Below, one piece after another: positions 47,881-59,264 of a stretch of 64,000 nt of DNA. Positions within the stretch are counted from its first letter, which is position 1, and each line of letters opens with the position of its first letter. This DNA comes from Penium margaritaceum (taxonomy: Eukaryota > Streptophyta > Zygnematophyceae > Desmidiales > Peniaceae), in assembly GCA_023375785.1 (NCBI GenBank), contig SZWC01006944.1, forward strand, positions 69,257-133,256, read 5' to 3'. Both the position numbers and the translations under genes were made by a program. The notes below the pieces were generated by a model. It was not told the origin of the DNA and did not search any database. It saw nothing but the letters and a program-made list of their open reading frames with translations.

Positions 47881-49829
47881 ACAAAAAATTGCGTGTAAGT
47901 GCGTGTAAGTGCATGTAAGTGTGTGTAACTGTTTGTAAGTGCGTGTAAGTGTATACAAGTGCGTGTAAGTATGTGTAAGTGCATGCAAGTGTGTGTAAGT
48001 ACATGTAAGTGTGTGTAAGTGTATGTAAGTACGTGTAAGTGCATGTAAGTGGGCATAAGTGTGAATAAGTGCGTGTAAGTACGTGCAAGTTTTTGTACGT
48101 GCTTGTAAGTACGTTTAATTGTGTGTAAGTGCGTATAAGTGCATATAAGTGCCTGTATGTGCGTGTAAGTGCGTGAAAGTAGTTGTAAGTGCGTGTACAT
48201 GCGTGTAAGTGTGTGTAAGTGCGTGTAAGTGTGAGTAAGTATGTGTAATTGCCTGTAAGTGTGTATACGTGCGTGTAAGTACGTGTAAGTGCCTTGAAGT
48301 GCATGTACGTGCATGTAAGTGTGTGTAAGTGCGTATAAGTGTGTGTAAGTGCGTGTAAGTGCATATAAGTACGTATAAGTGTGAGTAAGTGCATGTAAGT
48401 GTGTGTAAGTGTATATATGTGTGTATAAGTGCGTGTAAGTGCGTATAAGTGTGTGTAAGTTCTTATAGGTACGTGTAAGTGTGTGCAATTGTATGTAAGC
48501 GTGTGTAAGTGCGTATAAATGCGTGTAAGTGCGTGTAAGTACGTGTATGTGTGTATAAGTATGTTTAAGTGCATGAAAGTATGTGTAAGTGCGTGTAACT
48601 ACGTGTAACTGCATATAAGTGCGTATAAGTACGTGTCAGTGTGTGTAAGTGCATGTAACTGTGTGTAAGTGCGTGTAAGTACATGTAAGTCCGTGTAAGT
48701 ACATGTTACTGTGTGTAAGTGCGTGTAAGTGTGTGTAAGTACGTGTCAGTGTGTGTAAGTGCATGTAAGTATGTGTAAGTGCATGTAAGTGCGTGTAAGT
48801 GCGTGTAAGTACGTGTAAGTGTGTGTAAGTACGTGTAAGTGGGTATAAGTACACGTAACTGTGAGTTACTACGTGTAAGAGTATCTAAGTGCGTGTAAAT
48901 GCATGTAATTGCGTATACGTCCATATAAGTGTGTGTAAGTGCACATAAGTGTGTGTAAGTACATGTCAGTATGTGTAAGTACGTGTAACTATGTGTAACT
49001 GCGTGTAATTACGTGCAAGTGTGCGTAAGTGCTTTTAAGTACATGTAAGTGCGTGTAAATGCGTGTAAGTACGTGTAAGCATGTGTAAGTGCACGGAAGT
49101 ACACACGAGTCCGTGTAAGTGCATATAAGAACGAGTAAGTTTTTGTAAGTGCTTGTAAGTGCGGATAATTGCGTGTGAGTGTGTATATGTACGTATAAGT
49201 GTGTGTAAGTGCGTGTAAGTGTGTGCAAGTGCTTGTAAGTGTGTGTAAGTGCGTGTATGTACTTATAAGTGCGTGTAAATGTGTGTTAGTATGTGTATGT
49301 GCCTGTAAGTACGTATAAGTATTAGTAAGTGCATGGAAGTGTGTCTAAGTACGTATACGTGCGTATCAGTGCGTATAAGTGCATGTAAGTGCGTATAAGT
49401 GCGTATAACTACGTGTAAGTACGTGTAAGTATGTGGAAGTACGTGTAAGTGTGTATAATACGTATAAGTGCATGTAAGTGCATGTAAGTGCGTGTAAGTA
49501 CATGTAAGTACGTGTAAGTGCATGTAAGTACGTGTAAGTGTGTATAAGTGCGTGTAAGTGTGTGTAAGTGCATGTAAGTGCATGTAAGTGCATGTAAGTG
49601 TGTGAAAGTGTGTGTACGTACGTGTAAGTATGTACAAGTGGGTATAAGTGCGTGTAAGTGTGTGCAATTGCGTGTAAGTGCGTATACATGTGTATAAGTG
49701 TGTTTAAGTGCGTTTAAGTACGTGTAAGTATGTGTAAGTATGTGTAAGTATGTGTAACTGCGTGTAAGTACATGTATGTGCGTATAAGTGTGTGTACGTG
49801 CGTCTAAGTGCGTGTAAGTGCATGTAAGT
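47881..49829. repeat. Large diverged family, copy 3, running to the end of array 1
   Basis: It begins at ACAAAAAATTG (47881). It retains diverged marks of copies 1 and 2: GTAATTGCCTG near 48246, GTATATATGTG near 48410 and AGTAAGTTTTTGTAAGTG near 49134. Array 1 stops at the last TAAGTT near 49829, where the sequence becomes non-repetitive within one unit. Confidence 0.7.
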
Positions 49830-50889
49830 TGATGCCTCCAGTTTTGCCGTGCTTGTGATATTCTCCACGGATTGGTTGTGCACCGCGTAGACAAAGTTCC
49901 GCGCAGCCCACGGATCGTGCACTTCTCACTGTCATCACAGATCTACTCAGAACCGTAGCGGAATCACGGGACCTCAACTCCTAGCCACCGTTAATCATGC
50001 GGACGGGAGGACTGAATCCAGGTACACAAACCTCACTGATGAATGACACTCTGCGGCCAATGCTTTCCCACACGGGAGCCGCCACTGCGTGGCTTCCAGC
50101 TCCTTTCCGCAAAACACTCGTTCCGCGGACATGTGCAAGCGAAGGCACCGCCGGCAGTTCACTTCACTCAGAATTTCGGTTTCTCACGCACGCAGCCCCC
50201 ATAGTCCGGGGACAGTAATCCTAGAGTTGCGGAAGGCACAGAGGTAGTGGAGTCGTGAGCAATGAGAGCGGTAGAATGTCTTTAGATGGACTAGGCAGAA
50301 TACATTGGAGAGCATCCAAGACTGAGTTGCACTTGTCCTATTGCTAGTGAGACCCTTGTCTACTTCGGATTCCGCATAGTGTCGGTCTCATCCCTCTCAC
50401 ATCCTCCTACTTCCTCCTGCTAGGACTCCACGCGATGCGTATATGCACCGTGGGTCTCCTCCCCAATCACACACACCCAGTCTATCCTCTGCTTATCACT
50501 TCCTACATCCGCGGCTCGTGCACGCGGTTCTTCGTGTTCTTCCTTGAATCTTCGTCTTCTACGGTGCGTCCTCCCGGTTCTCCTCTTGATTACCGCAGCC
50601 AAACCTTGGACTCTTATTTTCCTAGTTCCTGCCACCCTCCTCCTAACGTTTGATTTCGTCAGCGGATGTTTTGCACGTCCGATGCTCCTGTTTCACTCCC
50701 ACTTTACCGCGGCTTGGCACATGTTCTCATGCCACCGCGGATTCTTATCCCCGTACATCTCGCATATATTGGCCTCCTCCACAACAAGCACTTGAGATAG
50801 CCGTAGAGGGCCAGCCACTAGTTGTTTAATTTCCTGGTTGCCACTTTTCTCGCCCGTCTTCCTCCTCCGCCACTGAGATTGCGTACCAC
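49830..50889. other. Non-repetitive island between the two arrays
   Basis: About 1,060 bp of complex sequence with mixed base composition, starting at GATGCCTCC and ending in the first 12-bp units near 50890. The left half is balanced. The right half, about 50385-50800, is pyrimidine-rich on the + strand. Small open frames exist on both strands: 49997-50218 (+, 73 codons, ATG), 50435-50653 (+, 72 codons, ATG) and 50420-50635 (-, 71 codons). They overlap each other in opposite directions and show no family motif. An 83-codon frame at 50544-50795 begins with TTG, and its hydrophobic look follows from T- and C-rich DNA. I recognise no gene, RNA, transposon end or terminal inverted repeat. It could be relic unique sequence or a fragment of an unknown transcribed element. 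Confidence 0.85.
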
Positions 50890-53000
50890 CCCAACTTCAA
50901 ACCCAGCATCTAACCCAGCTTCCAACCCAACTTGCAACCCAACTTCCAATCAAATTTCAACCCAAATTCCAACCCAACTTCAAACCCAACTTCCATCCCA
51001 CCTCCATCCCCACATCCAACCCAACTTCCAACCCAACTTCCAAACCTAACTTCCAACCCACGTTCCAACCCAGCTTCCAACCCAACTTTCAACCCAAATT
51101 CCAACCCAACTTCCAACCCACCATCCAACCCAACTTACAACCCAACTTCCATCCCAACTTCCGACCCAACTTCTAACACAACTTCCAACCCAACTTCCAA
51201 CCCAGCATACAACCCAGCTTCCAACCAAACTTTCAACCCAACCTCCAACCAAACTTTGAACCCAACTTCCAACTCAACTTCCAACCCATCGTCCAACCGA
51301 ACTTCCAATCCAACTTCCAACCCAACGTCCAACCCAAATTCCAATCCAAATTCCATCTCAACTTCCATCCTAACATCCATCCCAACCTCAAACACTACTT
51401 CCATCCCAACTTCCATCCCAACATCTAACCCAACTTCCAACCCAACTTCCAACCAAACTTCTAATCCAACTTACAACCCAACTTCCAACCCAACTTCCAA
51501 CCCAACTTCCAACCGAGCTTCTAACCCAGCTTCCAACGCAACTTTCAACCAAACGTCCAAGCCAACTTCCAACCCAACTTCCAACCCAACTTCCAACCAA
51601 ACTTCCAACCCAACTTCCAACCCAACTTCCATCCCAACTTCCATCCCAACTTCCAACCCAACTTCCAACGCAACTTCCAACCCAACTTCCAACCCAAGTT
51701 CCAACCCAACTTCCAACCCAACTTCCATCCCAACTTCCATCCCAACTTCCAAGCCAACTTCCAACCCAACTTCCAACCCAACTTCCATCCCAACTTCCAA
51801 CCCAACTTCCAACGCAACTTCCAACCCAACTTCAAACTCAAGTTCCAACCAAACTTCCAACCCAACTTCCAACCTAACTTCCAACCCAACTTCCAATCCA
51901 ACTTCCAACCCAACTTCCAACCCAACTTTCAACCTAACATCCAACCCAACTTCCATCCCAACTTCCAACCCAACTTCCAATCCAATTTCCAACCCACTTC
52001 CAGCCCAGCTTGCAACCCAGCTTCCAACCCTCTTCCAACCCAATTTCCAAGCCAGCATCCAACCTAGCTTCCAACCCAACTTTCATCCCAATTCCAACCC
52101 AACTTCCAACCCAACTTCCAACCCAACTTCCAACCAAGCATCCAACCCAAATTCCATCCCAACTTCCATCCCATCTTCCAACCCAACTTCCAACCCAGCT
52201 TCCAACCCAAATTCCAACCCTGCTTCCAACCTAACTTCCAATCCAACTTCCAACCCAGCATCCAACCCAGCTTTAAACCCAACGTTCAACCCAACTGCCA
52301 TCCCAACTTTCAACCCAACTTTCATCCCAACTTCCATCCCAACTTCATACCCAACTTCCATCCCAACTTCCATCCTAACATCCAACCCAACTTCCAACCC
52401 AACTTCCAGCCCAACTTCCAACCTCACTTCCAATCCAACTTCCAACCCAGCTTCTCACCCAACTTCCAACCAAGATTCCAACCCAGCTTCTAACCCAGCT
52501 TCCAATCAGCTTCCAACCCAACTTCCAGCCCAACTTTCAACCCAACTTCCAACCCAACTTCCAACCCAACTTCCAACCCAACTTCCAACCCAACTTCCAT
52601 CCCAATGTCCATCCCAACTTCCAACCCAACTTCCAGCCCAACTTTGAACCCAAGTTCAAACCCAATTTCTAACCTAACTTCCAACCCAACTTCCAACCCA
52701 ACTTCCAATCCAACTTCCAGTTTAACTTCCAGCCCAGCTTTCAACCTATCTTCCATCCCAACTTCCATCCCAACTTCCATCATAACTTTCAACGCAACTT
52801 CCAACCCAACTTCCAACCCAATTTTCAACCCAACTTCCAGCCCACCTTCCAAACCCAACTTCAAACACAACCTTCAACCCAACTTCCAACCCAACGTCCA
52901 ACCCAGCTTCCAACCCAACTTTCAACCCAACTTCAAACTTCCAACCCAACTTCCATCCCAAGGTCCATCCGAACTTCCAACCCAATTTCCATCCTTTCTT
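50890..53000. repeat. Array 2, diverged left part
   Basis: Mixed 12-bp units without a fresh higher-order repeat. Ordered marks seen here recur elsewhere in array 2: CCCAGCATACAACCC at 51201 and CTCAAACACTACTTCC near 51391. The region therefore descends from a longer ancestral unit. One + frame is open from 50932 to 52647 but starts at TTG. Confidence 0.8.
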
Positions 53001-53192
53001 CCAACCCAACTTCCTACCCAACATCCAATCCATTTTCTAATCCAGCTTCCAACCCAACTTCCAACCCAACTTCCAACCCAACTTCCAACCCAACTTCCAA
53101 CCCAACTTCCTACCCAACATCCAATCCATTTTCTAATCCAGCTTCCAACCCAACTTCCAACCCAACTTCCAACCCAACTTCCAACCCAACTT
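53001..53192. repeat. 96-bp tandem duplication in array 2
   Basis: CCTACCCAACATCC occurs at 53013 and 53109, and CATTTTCTAATCC recurs at the same 96-bp offset, which is eight 12-bp units. Confidence 0.93.
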
Positions 53193-53689
53193 CCAACCCT
53201 ACAACCAACCCAACTTCCAACCCAACTTCCAACCCAACTTCCAATCTTGCTTCCGACCCTACTTCCAACACAACTTCGAACCCAACATCCAACCCAACTT
53301 TGAACCCAACTTCCAACTCAACTTCCAACCCAACGTTCAGTCCACCTTCCAACATAGCATCCAACCCAACTTCCTACCCAACTTCCAACCCAACTTCCAA
53401 CCTAGCTTCCAACCCAACTTCCAACCTTACTTCCAACCCAACTTTCAACCCAAATTTGAGCCAAATTTCCAACCTAACTTACAACCCAACTTTCAAGCAA
53501 ACTTCCATCCCAACTTCCATCCCAACTTCCAATCCAATTTCCAATCCAACATCCAACCCTTCTTCCAACCCAAGTTCCAGCCCAACTTCCAACCCAACTT
53601 CCAACCCAACTTCCAACCCAACTTCCAACCCAACTTCCAACCCAACTTCCAACCCAACTTCTAACCCAACTTCCAACCCAACTTCCAAC

Positions 53690-54836
53690 CCAGCTTCCAA
53701 CCCAACTTCCAACCCAACTTCCAAGCCAACTTCCAACCCAACTTCCAATCCAACTTCCAAGCCAACTTCCTCCCCAACTTCCAACCCAACTTCAAACCCG
53801 GCTTCTAACCCAGCTTCCAACCCAACTTTCAACCCAACTTCTAACTCAACTTCCAACCCAACATCCAACCCAACTTCCAACCTAACTTTCAACCCAACTT
53901 CCAACCCAGCTTCCAACCCAACTTCCAACCCAACTTCCAAGCCAACTTCCAACCCAACTTCCAATCCAACTTCCAAGCCAACTTCCTCCCCAACTTCCAA
54001 CCCAACTTCAAACCCGGCTTCTAACCCAGCTTCCAACCCAACTTTCAACCCAACTTCTAACTCAACTTCCAACCCAACATCCAACCCAACTTCCAACCTA
54101 ACTTTCAACCCAACTTCCAACCCAGCTTCCAACCCAACTTCCAACCCAACTTCCAAGCCAACTTCCAACCCAACTTCCAATCCAACTTCCAAGCCAACTT
54201 CCTCCCCAACTTCCAACCCAACTTCAAACCCGGCTTCTAACCCAGCTTCCAACCCAACTTTCAACCCAACTTCTAACTCAACTTCCAACCCAACATCCAA
54301 CCCAACTTCCAACCTAACTTTCAACCCAACTTCCAACCCAGCTTCCAACCCAACTTCCAACCCAACTTCCAAGCCAACTTCCAACCCAACTTCCAATCCA
54401 ACTTCCAAGCCAACTTCCTCCCCAACTTCCAACCCAACTTCAAACCCGGCTTCTAACCCAGCTTCCAACCCAACTTTCAACCCAACTTCTAACTCAACTT
54501 CCAACCCAACATCCAACCCAACTTCCAACCTAACTTTCAACCCAACTTCCAACCCAGCTTCCAACCCAACTTCCAACCCAACTTCCAAGCCAACTTCCAA
54601 CCCAACTTCCAATCCAACTTCCAAGCCAACTTCCTCCCCAACTTCCAACCCAACTTCAAACCCGGCTTCTAACCCAGCTTCCAACCCAACTTTCAACCCA
54701 ACTTCTAACTCAACTTCCAACCCAACATCCAACCCAACTTCCAACCTAACTTTCAACCCAACTTCCAACCCAGCTTCCAACCCAACTTCCAACCCAACTT
54801 CCAAGCCAACTTCCAACCCAACTTCCAATCCAACTT
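53690..54836. repeat. 216-bp higher-order repeat, about 5.3 copies
   Basis: TTCAAACCCGGCTTC occurs at 53791, 54007, 54223, 54439 and 54655, a strict period of 216 bp or eighteen 12-bp units. The copies look identical. The pattern ends where CAACTTGCAACCC replaces the expected unit near 54832. The - strand frame 53479-55212 and the + strand frame 53300-55288 cross it simultaneously, which is possible only because the unit has no stop in either. Confidence 0.97.
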
Positions 54837-57800
54837 GCAACCCAACTTCCATCCCAGCTTCCAACCTTGCTTCCAACCCAACTTCCAACCCAACTTCCAA
54901 TCCAACTTCCAACCCAACTTCCAACCCAACTTCCAGCCCAGCTTCCAACCCAAGTGTCAACCCAACTTCCAACCCAACTTCCAACCCAACTTCCAACCAA
55001 ACTTGCAACCCAACTTTCAACCCAACTTCCAACTCAACTTCCAGCTCAACTTGCAACCCAACTTCCAACCCAACTTCCAACCCAACGTCCAACCCAACTT
55101 CCAACCCAACTTCCATCTCAACTTCCATCCCAACTTTAAACACAACTTCGATCCCAACTTCCATCCCAACATCCAACCAAACGTCCAACCCAACTTCCAA
55201 CCCAACTTCCAACCCAGTTCAAACCCAACTTCCAACCCAACTTCCAACCCAACTTCCAACCCAGCTTCGAACCCAGCTTCTAACCTAGCTTACAACCCAA
55301 CTTTCAATCAAACTTCCAACCCAACTTCCAATCCAACTTCCAACACAACTTCCAACCCAACGTCCAACCCAACTTCCAACCCAACTTCCAACCCAACTTC
55401 CATCCGAACTTCCATACCAACTTCTAACCCAACTTCCAACCCAACTTCCAACCCAACTTCCAGCCCAGGTTCCAACCCAACTTCCAACTCAACTTCCAAC
55501 ATAACATCCAACCCAACTTCCAATCCAACTTCCAATCCAACTTCCAACCCAACTTCCAACCCAACTTCCAACCCAACTTCCAACCCAGCATCCAACCCAG
55601 CTTCCTACCCACCGTTCACTCCAACTTCAAACCCAACTTCCATCCCAACTTCCAGCGCAACTTCCAACCCAACTTCTAACACAACTTCCAACCCAACATC
55701 CAACCTAACATACAACCCATCTTCCAACCCAACTTCCAATCCGACTTCCAACCCAAGATCCAACCCAACTTCCAACCCAGTTCAAACCCAACTTCCAACC
55801 CAACTGCCAACCCAACTTCCAACCCAATTTCCAACCCAGCTTGTAACCCAGCTTCCAACCCAACTTCCAATCCGACTTCCAACCCAAGATCCAACCCAAC
55901 TTCCAACCCAACATCCAACCAAACTTCCATCTCAACCTCCATCCCAACTTCCAACCCAACTTCCAACCCAACTTCCAACCCACGTTCCAACCCAACTTTG
56001 AACCCAGCTTCCAGCCCATCTTTCAACCCAACGGCAAACCCAACTTTCAAACCAACTTCCAACCCAACTTCCAGCCCAACTTCCAGCGCAACTTCCAACC
56101 CAACTTCTAACACAACTTCCAACCCAACATCCAACCTAGCATACAACCCATCTTCCAACCCAACTTCCAATCCGACTTCCAACCCAAGATCCAACCCAAA
56201 TTCCAGCCCAACTTCCAACCCAACTTTCAACCCAACTTCCAACCAAACGTTCAACACAACTTCCAACTCAACTTCCAACCCAACGTCCAATCCAACTTCC
56301 AACCCAATTTCCAATCCAACGTCCAACCCAACTTCCAACCCAATATCCATCCCAACTTCCATCCCAAAATCAAACACAACTTCTATCCCAACTTCCATCC
56401 CAATATCCAACCCAACTTCCAACCCAACTTCCAACCCAACTTCCAACCCAGCTTCTAACCCAGCTTCCCACCCAACTTTCAACCCAACGTCCAACCGAAC
56501 TTCCAACTCAACTTCCAACCCAACGTCCAACCCAACTTCCAACCCATCTTCCAATCCAAATTCCATCCCAACTTCAATCCCAACTTCCAACCGAACTTCC
56601 AACCCAACTTACAACCCAACTTCCATCCCAAGTTCCAACCCAGCTTCCAACCCAACTTCCAACGCAACTTCCAAACCAAATTTTAATCCAACTTCCAACC
56701 AAACTTCCATCCCAACTTCCAACCTAACGTCCAACCCAACTTCCATCTCTACATCCAACCCAACTTTCAACACAACTTCCAACCCAACTTCCAACCTAGC
56801 TTCCAGCCCAACTTCCAACCCAACTTCCATCACAACTTCCAACCCAACTTCCAACCCTACTTCCAACCCAGCACTCAACATACCTTCCTACCCAACTTTC
56901 AACCTAACTTCTAACCTAACTTCCAACCCAACTTCCAACCCAACTTCCAAACCAACTTCCATCCCAACTTCCATCCCAACTTCCAACCCAACTTCAAACC
57001 CAACTTCCAACCCAAATTCCAACCCAACTTCCAACCCAACTTTCAGACCAGATTTCATTCCAACTTTAAAGCCACCTTCCAATCCAACTTCCAACCCTTG
57101 TTCCAACCCAACTTCCAACCCAACCTCCAACCCAACTTCCAACCTAACTTCCATTCAAACTTCGAGCCCAACTTCCATCCCAACTTCCATCCCAACTTCC
57201 AACCCAACTTCCAGCCCAACATCCAACCCAACTTCCAACACAACTTCCAACCCAACTACCAACCCAACTTCCAACCCAACTTCCAACCAAACTTCCTATC
57301 CAGCATCCAACCCAGCTTCCTACCCACCGTCCACTCCAACTTCAAACCCAACTTCCAACCCAACTTCTAACCCAACTTCCAACCCAACTTCCAACGCAAC
57401 TTCCAACTCAACTTCCAACCCAACTTCCAACCTAACTTCCATCCCAACTTCCAGCCCAACTTCCATCCCAATAGCCATCCCAACTTCCAACCCAACTTCC
57501 TACCCAACTTCCAACCCAACTTCCAACCCAACTCCCAGCCCAACTTCCAACCCAACTTCCAGCCCAACATCCAACCCAACTTCTAACACAACTTCCAACC
57601 CAACTTCCAACCCAGCATACAACCCAGCTTCCAACCCAACTTTCAACCCAAGTTCCAACCCAACTTTGAAGCCAACTTACAACTCAACTTCCAACCCAAC
57701 GTCCAACCCAACTTCCAACCCAACTTCCAACCGAACTTCCAACCCAACTTCCAACCCAATTTCCAACCCAATTTCCAACCCAGCTCCTAACCCAGCTTCC

Positions 57801-59264
57801 AACCCAACTTTCCGCCCAACTTCCAACCCAACTTCCAACCCAACGTCCATCCCAACTTCCATCCCAACTTCCAACCCAACTTCCAGCCCAACTTCCAACC
57901 CAACTTCCTACCCAACCTCCAACCCAACTTCCATCCCAACTTCCATCCCAACTTCCAACCCAACTTCCAACCCAACTTCCAACCCAATTTCCAACCCAAT
58001 TTCCAACCCAGCTTGTAACCCAGCTTCCAACCCAACGTTCAACCCAACTTCGAACCCAGCTTCCAACCCAACTTCCAACCCAACTTCCAACCCAACTTCC
58101 AACCTAACTTCCAACCCAACTTCCATCGCAACTTCCTACCCAACTTCCAAACCAACTTACAATCCAACTTCCAACCCACGTTCCAACCCATTCCAACCCA
58201 AAGTCCAACCCAAAGTCCAACCCAACTATCAACCCAACTTCCAACCCAACTTCCAACCCAACTTCCAACCCAACTTCCAACACAACATCCAACCCAACTT
58301 CTAACACAACTTCCAACCCAACTTCCACCCAGCATACAACCCAGCTTCCAACCCAACTTTCAACCCAACTTCCAACCCAACTTTCAACCCAACTTCCAAC
58401 TCAACTTCCAACCCAACGTCCAACCAAACTTCCAACCCAATTTCCAACCCAACTTCCAACCCAACTTCCAAGCCAACTTACATCCCAACTTCAAACACAA
58501 CTTCCATCCCAACTTCCATCCCAACATCCAACCCAACTTCTAAGCCAACTTCCAATACAACTTTCAACCCAACTACCAATCCAAATTCCAATTTAACTTT
58601 TAATCCAACTTCCAATCCAACTTCCAACCCAGCATACAACCCAGCTTCCAACCCAACATTCAACCCAACTTCCAACCCAACTTCCAACCCAACATCGAAT
58701 CCAACTTCCAACCCAATTTCCAACCCAACTTCCAACCCGACTTTCATCCCAACTTCCAACCCAACGTCCAACAAAACATTAAACCCAAGTTCCAACCCAA
58801 GTTCCAACCCAACTTCCAACCTAACTTCAAAACCAACTGCGAATCAATTTTCCATCCCAACTTCCATCACAACTTCCAACCTAACGTCCAACCCAACTTC
58901 CATCCCAACTTCCAACCCAACTTCCAGCCCAACTTCCAACCCAACTTCCAATCCAGCTTCCAACCCAACTTCCAACCCAACTTCCAACACAACTTCCAAC
59001 CCAAATTCCAACCCAGCATACAGCCTAGCTTCCAACCCAAATTTCAACCCAACTTCCAACCCAACTTCCAACCCAGCTTCAAACCCAACTTTCAACCCAA
59101 TTTCCATCCCAACTTCCATCCCAACTTCCCACCCAACTTCCAGCCCATCTTCCAACCCAAAATCCAACCGAACTTCCAACCCAACTTCCAACCCAGATTC
59201 CATCCCACCTTTCAACCCAACTTCCAATCCAACTTCTAACCCAACTTCCAGCCCAACTTCCAAC
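54837..59264. repeat. Array 2, diverged middle part with older segment copies
   Basis: Mixed 12-bp units with recognisable old duplications. TCCAGCGCAAC followed by TTCTAACACAAC and CATACAACCCATC occurs at 55651 and 56082. Their offset of 431 bp is one short of 36 units because of an 11-bp unit between them. A CCACCGTTCACTCC or CCACCGTCCACTCC mark lies near 55608 and 57325. CCGACTTCCAACCCAAG recurs near 55741, 55872 and 56172. AGCATACAACCCAGC recurs near 57614, 58331 and 58631. No gene is visible. Confidence 0.8.

Larger units (their letters stand above)
1..49829. repeat. Array 1: 10-bp minisatellite, + strand consensus TAAGTGCGTG
   Basis: About 4,900 head-to-tail copies of a 10-bp unit lie in one orientation, broken only by two gaps and one N. 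Positions 1-3 (TAA) are the most constant. Positions 6-8 and 10 vary most, giving TGCGTG, TACGTG, TGTGTG, TGCATG, TGCGTA and similar. A G-to-C change at position 4 (TAACTG) is also common. Units of other lengths are rare. Examples are a 6-mer at 4561-4566, a 9-mer at 6147-6155, an 8-mer at 7276-7283, a 6-mer at 9334-9339, 11-mers at 12140-12150 and 13881-13891, and a 7-mer at 14302-14308. Each resets the phase of everything downstream. The + strand is closed in all frames by TAA. The - strand is open for long stretches because CACGCACTTA has no stop, which gives a spurious Thr/Tyr/His/Leu-rich translation. No gene is embedded. The left end lies outside the window. Confidence 0.98.

Noticed and set aside
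1-49829. CRISPR array
   Set aside because: Units are 10 bp with no spacers of unique sequence. Higher-order periods of 40, 160 and 190 bp are made wholly of the same monomer. No cas genes are present.
1-49829. Transcription-factor clusters (CACGTG E-boxes, ACGTG or GCGTG cores) as regulatory elements
   Set aside because: These short cores arise inevitably from the monomer and its common variants, so their number carries no evidence of function.
201-49894. Dozens of - strand open frames of 60-786 codons rich in Thr, Tyr, His and Leu across array 1
   Set aside because: They are the automatic translation of a stop-free 10-bp unit. Several overlap in different frames, some cross N gaps, and they vanish in the 160-bp array where the unit happens to contain stops. 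No start context, domain or codon constraint is visible.
49997-50218. 73-codon + strand frame in the island as a gene
   Set aside because: It is short, matches no family I recognise, and frames of this size are expected by chance in 1 kb. I left it as part of the island.
50420-50635. Arg-rich 71-codon - strand frame in the island
   Set aside because: It is antisense to two + strand frames over the same bases, and its Arg-rich composition mirrors the pyrimidine-rich opposite strand.
50544-50795. 83-codon frame with a hydrophobic, membrane-like N-terminus
   Set aside because: It begins at TTG, not ATG. Its Leu/Phe/Ser-rich look follows from the pyrimidine-rich + strand. No homology is recognised.
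50932-58304. Long + strand Asn-Pro-Thr-Ser frames (571, 662 and 768 codons) that could suggest a mucin-like or cell-wall protein
   Set aside because: Period 12 keeps the frame open by arithmetic. The strand has almost no G, so there is no ATG and each starts at TTG. No signal peptide or non-repeat domain is attached, and - strand frames are equally open over the same bases.
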